Of a stretch of DNA of 64,000 bases, positions 16,801 through 24,571 are shown piece after piece. Origin of the DNA: Lactimicrobium massiliense (GTDB taxonomy: Bacteria > Bacillota_I > Bacilli_A > Erysipelotrichales > Erysipelotrichaceae); assembly GCF_900343155.1 (NCBI RefSeq), contig NZ_OUNG01000006.1, positions 1 to 64,000 on the forward strand, in the 5' to 3' direction. Position numbers and translations under genes: made by a program. The notes under the pieces were generated by a model, which was not told the origin of the DNA, made no database searches, and saw only the letters and a list, made by a program, of their open reading frames with translations. Within the stretch, counting starts at the first letter, position 1. Each line of letters opens with the position of its first letter.

Positions 16801-17306
16801 TATTTAACGATGCTGTCGGAGAATTCATGAAGAAGCGTCGGGAGCTTGCAGATTATTTTGATGCATCCCACAAAGGTGACATCTTTGACTACATTCCGCC
16901 GCAGAGAACCAACCAGATCTTTACGCCAAAGCGCGTCGTGAAGGATATGGTGGATCGGCTGGAAAAAGAGAATCCTGGCTGCTTTGATGATCCGGATGCT
17001 ACATTCGCCGACCTCTATATGAAGTCCGGCATGTATATAACAGAGATCGTCACACGGTTGTATCAGAGCAGGCATATGAAGGCGCTCTTCCCGGATGACA
17101 TGGAAAGGCTGAATCACATCTTCGCGAAACAGGTATATGGCTGCGCACCTACAGAAATCATCTACCGTATTTGCCTGCGCTACATACTTGGATTTAACAA
17201 CGAGATTCACATTGAGAAGAACAATATCAAACTCTGCGATACGCTCCAGTTTGCAAAAGATGGAACGCTGGAGACAGAACTTGAGAAGATATTCGACTTC
17301 AATTAA
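13893..17306 (+). CDS. GIY-YIG nuclease / DEAD-like helicase / methylase-domain fusion
   Basis: An 1137-residue multidomain protein. Residues about 15-110 are a T5orf172-type GIY-YIG domain (CYAYTTPGVPKHDGWTKIGF). A superfamily 2 helicase follows: a variant P-loop CKPRFGKT (about 157-164), IIDEAHEG and LSGTPF, then QLTTGVTIPEW in the second RecA lobe. A charged linker spans about 680-880. The C-terminus (about 1000-1137) has a methylase start, QIFTPKRVVKDMVDRLE and DLYMKSGMYITEIVTRLYQ, equivalent to motifs X and I but ending before an NPPY motif. That motif is in the gene just upstream. It probably translocates and cleaves unmodified DNA. Confidence 0.82.
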   Translation: MAGIKINTATKVIPQCYAYTTPGVPKHDGWTKIGFTERDVETRINEQTHTVGVDAKIWWHLRAAYMTEPFGTFTDKDFHAYLKKLGIAREEGTEWFRITPDTARGDFVDFTQNHGVVSECDADAVIPYKLRDEQSDAVQSAYDYFKSHEKGEFLWNCKPRFGKTLSAYDLCRRLAVTNVLIVTNRPAIANSWYQDYETFFGPQSGYLFVSTVDGIKDRKYVLSRQEYLEKLSAPGANIKGCIEFVSLQDLKGSIYFGGRFDKLSEVSAEKGLTWDILIIDEAHEGVDTYKTDTAFNHINRKYTLHLSGTPFKALANDKFPEDAIYNWTYADEQKKKRDWNNSSELENPYENLPRLSLFTYQMSDIIRDKVQQGIELADNDIEEYAFDLNEFFKTNESGRFVHDADVDKFLDALTTQDKFPFSTPELRDELKHTFWLLNRVASAKALAKKLALHPVFKDYEVILAAGDGKLDDDDENEKSFDKVTKAIKTYDKTITLSVGQLTTGVTIPEWTAVLMLSNMASPALYMQAAFRAQNPCLFTDGQGNSYRKKNAYVFDFDPARTLTIFEKFANDLIPGTSGDKGDFDQKKQHVRELLNFFPVYGEDENGSMIELDAESVLTIPRHIHAKEVVERGFMSNFLFANISGIFGAPKEIIDIINNMQAIEEPSKLAPTGIDEHTADDLDLNDEGEVEIPHEQVIGTASELFGDKVYSDVDERLEQAVEGITEEHAQNPNPKNDELATLREKFSKPIADTLIETARQQYGKDLKKSTQSQLERKIHETTDTVVNREYGDYKIRDHQLEKEQNDKVAEAQKSGASMSEISRLDQEYEKRRSEGYQQMVDNIHKKLNSNDTIKKAAETIVETVETEKRNNEKDSIEGSVRDHLRGFSRTIPAFLMAYGDENTTLSNFDSLVPADVFWEVTVNPHGVGVSLDQFRMLRDGGDYYQKDEQGNEIRDEAHKKHFEGHLFDEVVFNDAVGEFMKKRRELADYFDASHKGDIFDYIPPQRTNQIFTPKRVVKDMVDRLEKENPGCFDDPDATFADLYMKSGMYITEIVTRLYQSRHMKALFPDDMERLNHIFAKQVYGCAPTEIIYRICLRYILGFNNEIHIEKNNIKLCDTLQFAKDGTLETELEKIFDFN

Positions 17307-17330
17307 CTATATGAAAGCAGAGTAAGAGCA

Positions 17331-20300
17331 ATGAAAGGATCAGAAGCACAACTTTTAGGATTTATGGAAGGCGCGAATAACCGTTATGTTATTCCCGTTT
17401 ACCAAAGAAAGTATGACTGGAAAATAGATAACTGCCGCCAGTTGTATGAGGATTTGAAGAAAGTTTCCCGCGACGGTAGAAGCAGCCATTTCTTTGGCAG
17501 CATTGTTTCTCAGGTTATACCAGATGGTAGTAAGATCGAATTTCACATTATCGATGGTCAGCAGCGATTGACGACTGTTACACTGCTTCTCCTTGCCATT
17601 TGCAATATGGTCAAGGCTGGGCGTGTAAAGTCGAACGAGGACGCACTTGAGGATCAGATCATGGAGCGTTTTGTAATTGCCAAGTGGGCAAAGAGCGATG
17701 ACCGCATCAAACTTCGTCCTGTGAAAACAGACCGCAGTGCTTTGGAAAAGCTCGTCGCGGGTGATCCAGAAGAATACGAACCCGCTTCAAACATGACCAT
17801 CAACTACCAGTTTTTTTGTGATCAGATTCTGAAAGAGGAGCTTCCTGTAGATGCTTTGTATGAGGCCATTGGCAAGCTTCAAATCATAAGCATTACGCTG
17901 GACGGCGACGACAACGCACAGCTGATCTTTGAAAGCCTGAACTCGACAGGCCTTGCTCTTACTGAAGGCGACAAAATCAGGAATTACATACTGATGGGGC
18001 TGAAACCGAAGCAACAGGATGAGCTTTACGATAAATACTGGACGAAAATTGAGGAATGCACCGGAAATGATGTCAGCAGTTTTGTCCGGGATTATCTCAG
18101 TATCAAGCAGCAGGTCACACCGACCATCAGCAATGTCTACCAGGCATTCAAAAAATATGTAGAGGCAGAAAAGATTCCGCTGGATTCCCTTCTGGAGGAC
18201 ATGCGGAAGTATGCTCGCATTTACCAAAAGCTGATGACCGGAAAGAGCGGACTGCATAGTCAGAAACTTGACGATTGTATGTACCGCCTGAACCGGCTGG
18301 AGATCACTGTCACAGAGCCATTCTTTATGGAAATTTTCAGGCTGAATCAGGATGGTGAAAAACTCTCCGTCGATGATTTGACGCAGATATTCCTGATCAC
18401 GGAAAATTATCTGTTCCGCCGTAATATCTGTGATGTACCTACCAACGCCCTGAACAAGGTGTTCCTGAACTTGAATCGTGAAGTTATCCGCTACGACAAC
18501 AGTACGAATGACTATGTACAGAAATTCATATATGCTCTGCTTTCAAAGAAGGAAAGCGGCCGCTTCCCGGATGATGAAGAGTTCTCGCAGGCGCTGGCAA
18601 ACAAGGCAGTATACCAGATGCGTGGTAAATATAAGGCGTACCTGTTTGAACGTTTCGAGAACTATGGCACATTGGAAGCAAAGGATGTTTACACGCTTCT
18701 TGATAACGGAACTTATTCCATCGAGCACATTATGCCACAGCATTTAACTCCTGCATGGATTCAGGCGCTCGGACCGGAAGCGGAGGAAATTCACAGCACG
18801 TGGCTTCATCGCCTTGGAAACCTGACGCTCACTGCTTATAACTCAAATATGAGCAATGCCACGTTCCAGGAAAAACGGGATGCCGATCTTGGATATAAAA
18901 AGAGCGGATTGCGCATGAACCAGCTGATAGCAACAAAAGATCACTGGGGCCAGGAGGAAATGCAGGAACGCAGTGACGAGATGGTCAATACTGCGACAAA
19001 TAAAATATGGGCAATGCCGTCTACAACATTTGTTCCGTCGGAAAAAGAATTTGATTCTTGCGCGCTGGATGATGAGGACTTTGAACTGAAGGGCCGGGAT
19101 ATTGTCAAGTACAGTTATCAGAATGCAGAGACACCTGTTTCAAGCTGGGCAGATATGTTTGAACATGTTGTGAAGTATCTGCATGGCGAGGACAAGTCTG
19201 TTCTCTCAACGCTTGCATATAGCACAAGCAGTGACACAGAACTTAGTGGCTACTTCAGTAATGATCCAGATAATCTTCGTGCGCCACTGAAAATTGATGA
19301 AAATGTATATGTTGAAAAGAATACCAGCACGGCATTAAAGATTTCTATATTGAGAAGGTTGTTTGTTTTCTTCCATGCTGATCCGATGGATCTTGTATTC
19401 TATTTGCGCGATTCAGAACAGGATAAGGCGGCAGACAATAACCGCTATGATCTTAGAAGAAGATTCTGGACTTATGCTCTTCCGATTATTCAGGAAGTAA
19501 ACCATGGAAATGGGTGCTTTAAGAATTGTCATCCAAACACCTCCAATATGATGAACGGATATTTTGGAATAGGTGGATTCTGTGTTAGCTGTGCAGCAAA
19601 TCACGATGGCGCTCGAATCGACTTCTATCTCGGGAAGGGTAGTACTGATGAGAATAAAGCCGCATTCGACTATCTGATGGCACATCAGGATGAAATTGAG
19701 GATGCTGTTGGAGACGCCCTTATTTGGAACCGGGCGGATGAAAATAAAGCTTCGTGGATTTCTTATAACCTGAAAGATGTCAGCATTGTAAACGAGGAGG
19801 ACTGGCCGCGTATGGCAAAGTTCATGGCAGAATGGAGTAAGAAGTATCTTGACGTGATTCTTCCTGTTCTGGAAGAACGCTATGGCGGTTATGATCCCGA
19901 TGATTCCAAGAAGGAAACAATTTCCTATCTCTCCAAGAAATGGGCAGAGAAGAAAACAGAAGAAGGCATTATTCAAGCAGACCTGGATCATAGCAGCCGA
20001 AACTGCACACGCTTCAAGACACAACAAATGTCTGCTGTACTTCCAGATATAGAGACACTGAGTTACTGGGGAACGCATAATCACTACTTTTTTGAGATTC
20101 AGAATAAAACCGGCTATTCCGCTTATATTACGATGTGCTTGAATTCCAAAGATCTGACTGTAGAGCAGAAGGCTTTATGTGATCGAATGATTGAGTTATC
20201 TCATTCTCGGACATCATTGAATGGATGGACTTGGAGAACTATATTTCGCTCAGAAACGGTCGATTTTGATGAAGGCCTGACAGAAGAAGATGTATTTGCA

Positions 20301-20417
20301 AAGCTCGATACGGCGCTAAAAGATGTGCTAAGCAAACAAGAAGAATTCTTGAAAAAGATGAAAATGTCAGATGATCTGTTGCAACAGATTAAGGCAGTAA
20401 AGAATTCAGAACAGTAA
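17331..20417 (+). CDS. GmrSD-like DUF262/DUF1524 restriction protein
   Basis: A 1028-residue protein. The N-terminal DUF262 domain shows IPVYQRKYDW and the nucleotide-binding signature IIDGQQRLTT (about residues 73-82). The middle DUF1524 domain carries an HNH-type motif, SIEHIMPQH (about 463-471), with a later RLGNLTL segment. About 450 further residues form an extra C-terminal region not assigned here. The two first domains are those of GmrSD type IV restriction enzymes, which cut modified phage DNA. It is downstream of the helicase gene by 24 nt and probably in one transcript. Confidence 0.82.
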   Translation: MKGSEAQLLGFMEGANNRYVIPVYQRKYDWKIDNCRQLYEDLKKVSRDGRSSHFFGSIVSQVIPDGSKIEFHIIDGQQRLTTVTLLLLAICNMVKAGRVKSNEDALEDQIMERFVIAKWAKSDDRIKLRPVKTDRSALEKLVAGDPEEYEPASNMTINYQFFCDQILKEELPVDALYEAIGKLQIISITLDGDDNAQLIFESLNSTGLALTEGDKIRNYILMGLKPKQQDELYDKYWTKIEECTGNDVSSFVRDYLSIKQQVTPTISNVYQAFKKYVEAEKIPLDSLLEDMRKYARIYQKLMTGKSGLHSQKLDDCMYRLNRLEITVTEPFFMEIFRLNQDGEKLSVDDLTQIFLITENYLFRRNICDVPTNALNKVFLNLNREVIRYDNSTNDYVQKFIYALLSKKESGRFPDDEEFSQALANKAVYQMRGKYKAYLFERFENYGTLEAKDVYTLLDNGTYSIEHIMPQHLTPAWIQALGPEAEEIHSTWLHRLGNLTLTAYNSNMSNATFQEKRDADLGYKKSGLRMNQLIATKDHWGQEEMQERSDEMVNTATNKIWAMPSTTFVPSEKEFDSCALDDEDFELKGRDIVKYSYQNAETPVSSWADMFEHVVKYLHGEDKSVLSTLAYSTSSDTELSGYFSNDPDNLRAPLKIDENVYVEKNTSTALKISILRRLFVFFHADPMDLVFYLRDSEQDKAADNNRYDLRRRFWTYALPIIQEVNHGNGCFKNCHPNTSNMMNGYFGIGGFCVSCAANHDGARIDFYLGKGSTDENKAAFDYLMAHQDEIEDAVGDALIWNRADENKASWISYNLKDVSIVNEEDWPRMAKFMAEWSKKYLDVILPVLEERYGGYDPDDSKKETISYLSKKWAEKKTEEGIIQADLDHSSRNCTRFKTQQMSAVLPDIETLSYWGTHNHYFFEIQNKTGYSAYITMCLNSKDLTVEQKALCDRMIELSHSRTSLNGWTWRTIFRSETVDFDEGLTEEDVFAKLDTALKDVLSKQEEFLKKMKMSDDLLQQIKAVKNSEQ

Positions 20418-20483
20418 GAGTACATTTTAACATTTCTATAAATTTTAACGATTACCAAAATTCACAGGAAGGAGGGGTGCAAA

Positions 20484-20641
20484 ATGCCAGGAACAGCAAC
20501 AGCAGGAAGGATCTCGTTCCTTCCTTTTGCATTCGGTTCATCCACAACCTGGCGCTACAAGCTCCGGAAACCCTCTATTTCAGGATTTTTCGCCCATTCC
20601 TGTACAGGGATCTACAGACGACGATTGTATCAAAGTCGGTA
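20484..20641 (+). CDS. Unrecognised 52-residue basic ORF with strong ribosome site
   Basis: ATG at 20484 is preceded by a nearly perfect AGGAGGGG site. The product starts MPGTATAGRISFLPFAFG and is rich in Arg, Ser and Thr. No family was recognised. It overlaps, in another frame, a fragment that looks like decayed helicase coding sequence, so it may be either a genuine small gene or a chance frame. Confidence 0.3.
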
Positions 20642-20838
20642 GGAAGATAGACCCCATGATCAACAGCAAGGTCGGCAGGAAGGAAACGACCTCCGACGAT
20701 ATTGACGCATACGACCTGATCATGAAGAACAAAGAGCTGCTGCTTGACTGTGAATCAAAAAACCTGGAATTCAACGTGCAGAACGGATCATATGAAATCC
20801 GGATACCTTGGGTTTTACGATTAACTGGAGGATATTAG
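20642..20838 (+). pseudogene. Possible remnant of a type III restriction helicase gene
   Basis: The frame running to 20838 contains DDIDAYDLIMKNKELLLDCE, which resembles the region just before the FSHSALREGWDNP motif of type III Res subunits; that motif does not follow. The family call rests on one short match. The stretch 20418-20840 otherwise holds only the small ORF above. Confidence 0.25.
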
Positions 20839-20840
20839 CA

Positions 20841-21211
20841 ATGGGCTGGACAGAACGTGAAAAGATACTTACTTCCTACGAGGAAATCGTAAAATATCTC
20901 GAGAAAAAAGATTGCTTTCATGACTACAGAGTTGGTAATGTCTTTTACGATAGTATCAATGCGGATGTGACGATTGAAGAAATTATTCCCAGTGCAAAAT
21001 CCAGAATAGTACCGGTCTTGTGTGGAATTTTCATTTCAAGAGTGTTACTTCTTTTGAGATGTCGGTCGATGTTGTTATGGGATTTTGGATTTATGAAGTA
21101 GGACGAGGAGAAAAGCCTAACGAGATAGTTTTTAATCTTGATTCAGTTTTTCTTGGCATAGCTGCTGAGCAGATTGAATTTGGAGTCCCATCTCCGGAAA
21201 AAAGCGAGTGA
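20841..21211 (+). pseudogene. Frameshifted immunity-like protein gene
   Basis: ATG 20841 follows GGAGG. The first frame encodes MGWTEREKILTSYEEIVKYL and continues to about 21000. One base shift there moves the conserved continuation (VWNFHFKSVTSFEMSVDVV, then MGFWIYEVGRGEKPNEIVFN) into another frame that runs to 21211. The sequence style is that of small immunity proteins of polymorphic toxin loci. It is followed 6 nt later by a second gene of the same kind. Probably inactive unless the shift is a sequencing error. Confidence 0.55.
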
Positions 21212-21217
21212 TCATTT

Positions 21218-21895
21218 ATGGGCGAATATTATAACTGGGTTAATGTTGATAAAAGAGAATATATTTGTCCTGGAAATTTTGACTATGGGAACAAGTTTCA
21301 TGAATCCATGCATAAGGAGAGTATTCCGCTTCATGCGCTGTATACCTTGTTAAACGATGAGTGGAAAGGAGACCATGTTATTTGGCTCGGGGATGAATGC
21401 ACGGTTTCAAATAAATTTCCCAATAAGATAATTCAGACTCTTTATGATCAGTCTGCAGCATTCGGATATCCGGGTTACGCTTTTGACATGATATGTGAGT
21501 CATACAGAAACGTATCGTGTCTTTTCAAGGAAGCGGAAAAGGATGTCCGTAAGGAGATAGGCTATTACATAGAGAATTTGAGAGACTACGGTGAACTGGA
21601 TAGTGTTAACGAATACGGAATAGATATTGAGAATCCTTTTCAAGGACTCTTTATTAAGCAGACGAAAAGATACAAGTATACCGTTAACTGCACAAAAAAA
21701 GTGTATTATTCTCTTGATGAGACTGTTGTGCTGAATCAAGATCATACAAGAAACGATTACTCAGATCCTCTTCCAATCCTAATGGGATATGGGAGGGTTA
21801 CGGAGCCGGGAGAATGGCTTGGAGATATTATCGGTGTTTCAGATCAACGACCAGAAGGATACATGCTGCTGAAAGAATTATTTGTAGATTGGTAA
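21218..21895 (+). CDS. Immunity-like protein, family unassigned
   Basis: A 225-residue acidic soluble protein without signal peptide or membrane segment. It contains GDHVIWLGDECTVSNKFP and ends DIIGVSDQRPEGYMLLKELF. Length, charge and the preceding short immunity-like gene suggest an immunity protein of a polymorphic toxin system, but no toxin gene is present nearby. Function is not established. Confidence 0.5.
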   Translation: MGEYYNWVNVDKREYICPGNFDYGNKFHESMHKESIPLHALYTLLNDEWKGDHVIWLGDECTVSNKFPNKIIQTLYDQSAAFGYPGYAFDMICESYRNVSCLFKEAEKDVRKEIGYYIENLRDYGELDSVNEYGIDIENPFQGLFIKQTKRYKYTVNCTKKVYYSLDETVVLNQDHTRNDYSDPLPILMGYGRVTEPGEWLGDIIGVSDQRPEGYMLLKELFVDW

Positions 21896-22134
21896 CAGCT
21901 TTTGAAGCGAAAAACAGACATGTATATTATTCTTACGAACATGGCGATGAATCGTTGCCATTCTACAGCATAAGATTGGGGAACCAGACAGAGCCTTCAC
22001 AGTCAGATTTTCCCGCAGTTGGGCCGCCAAAGAAGAAGCGATGCTGCTTCCGGTCGTGCTGTTTTTGGGCTTGTCTCTTGAACGGAAGAATCCTGAAAAG
22101 TGGTTCATATCGTTGTCTCCTTGAAAAACGGACA

Positions 22135-22171
22135 TAAGAAAAGCACCTATCTGAGTAGGGACAGATGCTTT
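22135..22171 (-). terminator. Terminator for the PIN/RelB operon
   Basis: On the minus strand AAGCATCTGTC (22170-22160) pairs, with two wobble pairs, with GATAGGTGCTT (22151-22141), followed by TTTTCTT. It lies shortly after the toxin reading frame. The interval 21896-22134 holds no gene that can be supported. Confidence 0.55.
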
Positions 22172-22183
22172 CCAATAGGGTAA

Positions 22184-22614
22184 TCAGTTGATTTCGTTTG
22201 TGCCTTCAAGAATCAAGTCCAGCATTTGTCTTGGTGTTACGACGAATGGCTTTGATAGGAAATGTTTGATATTTCCGGTTACAAGATAGCTGTCTTCGTC
22301 TTTTCTTGCCTCCATGGGACTTCGTAGAAAACACGGTCCTTTGGATCTGGAAGATCAATGTCAACAGGCTTTTCTGAAATACTTACAGCATGTGCACTTA
22401 TTTCGTCCAGAATGTCCTGGACAATTTCCTCTGTCAGGTGGAATTTTGGGCGAAGCAGAACGGCTTGATATTCCTTCAGGATTTCCTCGTTTACCAGTAG
22501 TACGATGATGTCATTGAAGGCAAGATCGATGATGCTTCCTGGTACGGATTTCCACTTAAGGGCAGCGGAAACCAGCACGTTCGTGTCAATGACAGCGTAA
22601 TATTTCACAGACAT
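22184..22614 (-). pseudogene. PIN-domain toxin gene with a 1-nt frameshift
   Basis: The frame starts MSVKYYAVIDTNVLVSAAL with the first PIN acidic residue (D10) and reaches DPKDRVFYEV. There, near 22310, the frame shifts. The expected continuation, MEARKDEDSYLVTGNIKHF then PFVVTPRQMLDLILEG, is intact in another frame ending at 22184. As read, the product stops at 22279 (111 residues) and lacks the last acidic residues of the PIN active site, so RNase activity is probably lost. Its start is one base after the antitoxin stop. Confidence 0.75.
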
Positions 22615-22615
22615 C

Positions 22616-22897
22616 TCACTTTCTGGCTTCCGCTATTTCCGCATCAATTTCTTCAAGCGTCATGTCTGAAATGCCGTTTTCTTCCGCAATCCGGCTGGCT
22701 CGCTTCATTGCCTCAATTCCTTTATTCACCGGTGCCTGTTTGAGGGTCATGCTGAATGGGATTCCCTTTTCGCTGACCAGCCGGGACAGACACATCCTGA
22801 GATAGGAAGGCATATCCAACCCAAGCTGCTGAAGAATACTGGCGGCCTCGGCTCTTTCTGTTTCATCTGCACGAAACTGAATGAGTGTATTAGCCAT
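22616..22897 (-). CDS. RelB/DinJ-family antitoxin
   Basis: A 93-residue protein with the RelB/DinJ RHH N-terminus (MANTLIQFRADETERAEAAS) and the typical LGLDMPSYLRMCLSR segment. It would repress its own promoter as a dimer and neutralise the PIN toxin encoded directly downstream. ATG at 22897 follows a perfect AAGGAGG site; upstream in-frame starts overlap the promoter. The C-terminal acidic tail (DMTLEEIDAEIAEARK) is the likely toxin-binding part. Confidence 0.82.
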   Translation of the reverse strand: MANTLIQFRADETERAEAASILQQLGLDMPSYLRMCLSRLVSEKGIPFSMTLKQAPVNKGIEAMKRASRIAEENGISDMTLEEIDAEIAEARK

Positions 22898-22935
22898 AAT
22901 AGGCACCTCCTTTTCTGAATTAATTATAGTATAAA

Positions 22936-22963
22936 TGTAATCATATGAATACAAATGATTACA
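22936..22963 (-). promoter_or_regulatory. Operator of the antitoxin-toxin operon
   Basis: A 9-bp inverted repeat, TGTAATCAT at 22936-22944 and ATGATTACA at 22955-22963, lies 39 bp upstream of the antitoxin start, next to TATAAT-like sequence on the minus strand. It is a probable binding site for the RHH antitoxin. Confidence 0.6.
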
Positions 22964-23129
22964 AAATAGGACTCCTCTGCTATCATAAACAAAGGCTTAA
23001 TTCACCCAATTGGGTACCTGTTCCAGAACAGGTACAACAACTTCAGTGATCGTATTTATCAAAATGAGACAGAGTGAAGTGATAAAAGAATTTGCCAAAT
23101 GAACTGACAGCCAGAAAGAGACAATCCGT

Positions 23130-23450
23130 AAAACAGTCATGGATATGATCCGGATTCATGACAATCTGGACTCATGTGTGCCTGAGGTGTGCCCTGTGTG
23201 CGGTGCAGAACACGTCAGATTTTATCGCCGCGACATTCATGGCAGGAAGCACAGATCTGCATGGATACACGTAATCTGGTTCCCATCAGGAAGACTGCAG
23301 AACGTTCTGATGTCTCTGTTCGGTGTACCTTCAACAATCGTCATCATTTTCTCAGCCTTCTGGAAAAGATTGTCGGGAATGAAAAGGAACTGATGGCAGG
23401 AACAATCAAGTGGTTTCACTGCCATATCATCAGGGAATCTTTAAAGGAGA
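23130..23450 (+). pseudogene. IS1595-like transposase remnant
   Basis: One frame carries a zinc-finger-like segment, CPEVCPVCGAEHVRFYRRD. A second frame carries FNNRHHFLSLLEKIVGNEKE followed by LMAGTIKWF, which resembles the start of the IS1595-type catalytic domain (normally followed by DET). Frames are broken and catalytic residues are missing. The rest of 22980-23520 shows no supportable gene. Confidence 0.4.
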
Positions 23451-23552
23451 AGTATTTATTCAGAATCAATGCGTGCTATGAAAGCACTCATACCCATGCG
23501 GGCGAACGAAGCGATACAATAATTTCACGTAATAACAGGAGGAGCAGTCTTT

Positions 23553-24356
23553 TTGAAGAAGTTATTGAATACAATTTTGAAGATAGTGGTTTTCTTTATA
23601 GGATGGGCTGTGTTATCCGGTATCATTGATGTTCCGAGCGACAATCCCGCAATATGGAGATTTTTCGCGGAGCTAATCCCACTTACTGTCATGATACTGT
23701 TCACTGTGGTCTTTTGGCTGATCGAGAAGAAAACCGTAAACATACCAATAAAAGAAAATTCAGGCAAAGGGACACTGGTGGGAATTGCGATAGGTATCAT
23801 TTGGATTGGAGCAGCTTCATCAATTCTTATTTTTTCTAAGCAGTTGGAAATTACCGGTAAAAATGAAGTCTCGTTCTTATGGCTTTGGATTCTTTCGGCA
23901 TTTCTTAATGTCATCATGCAGGAACTCCTTGTAAGAGGATACATATATCAGCTTTTGAAGGAAAGATACAATCTTCCCGCTGCCGTTATTGTTGCAACCG
24001 CGATATTTACGCTTATGCATGGTGGAGCATTCGAAGCGGGCGTCATTCCTGTCATAAATGTTGTTACGATGTGTCTTTTTACGATGGCACTATATGAGTC
24101 AGAGAAGACAATTCTTGCACCCATAATGGCGCATTCCATATGGAATATCGTTGGGGCACTCATTCTCGGAGGGGTTGGTCTGGCAGATGATTATCCGAGT
24201 GTTTTAACTATGACAGCTTCTGCAAATAAGCTCCTGTCAGGAGGAGAGTACAAAATAGAAGCAAGTATTGTCGTAACTGTTTTGAATGTGATCTTAATGG
24301 GGATATTTTATATTCGATACCGAAAGACTAAAAAACTCGGGCTGCAGGGGCAATAA
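23553..24356 (+). CDS. CPBP-family intramembrane metalloprotease
   Basis: A 267-residue hydrophobic protein with about seven membrane segments. The CPBP/Abi (CAAX-protease-like) motifs are present: MQELLVRGY (motif 1, normally EExxxR, here QExxxR), FTLMHGG (motif 2) and HSIWN (motif 3). The family acts in the membrane, in bacteriocin immunity or protein processing. The first motif-1 Glu is Gln, which may affect metal or water activation. TTG 23553 is used because GGAGGAG lies about 8 nt upstream and no ATG is near. Confidence 0.8.
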   Translation: MKKLLNTILKIVVFFIGWAVLSGIIDVPSDNPAIWRFFAELIPLTVMILFTVVFWLIEKKTVNIPIKENSGKGTLVGIAIGIIWIGAASSILIFSKQLEITGKNEVSFLWLWILSAFLNVIMQELLVRGYIYQLLKERYNLPAAVIVATAIFTLMHGGAFEAGVIPVINVVTMCLFTMALYESEKTILAPIMAHSIWNIVGALILGGVGLADDYPSVLTMTASANKLLSGGEYKIEASIVVTVLNVILMGIFYIRYRKTKKLGLQGQ

Positions 24357-24411
24357 ATATGACACCACAAGGCTCCCACACACTGCTATCATCGGCGGGG
24401 AAGTTTGCAAT

Positions 24412-24450
24412 AAATTCCGGATGCACAAAAGGCGTCCGGAATTTTTATTT
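24412..24450 (+). terminator. Rho-independent terminator after CPBP gene
   Basis: AAATTCCGGA (24412-24421) pairs with TCCGGAATTT (24435-24444), followed by a T-rich tail. Confidence 0.8.
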
Positions 24451-24463
24451 GAAAAAACGATGA

Positions 24464-24500
24464 TGTAACCATTGACATTACAACATTGGAATGTTATATT
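24464..24500 (+). promoter_or_regulatory. Sigma-A promoter with Rrf2-type operator
   Basis: -35 TTGACA at 24472-24477, 17-bp spacer, -10 TATATT at 24495-24500. The -35 box is embedded in TGTAAC-N7-ATTACA (24464-24482). The same motif recurs at 25346-25364 before the rrf2 gene. A second small dyad, AACATT-GG-AATGTT, spans 24482-24495. The product of the rrf2 gene is the probable repressor. Confidence 0.75.
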
Positions 24501-24571
24501 CTGCTCATCAGATGAAACCACAGTGGTTACAGCCGATAAAACATTAGTGAAAATCTGAGGAGGATACCATC

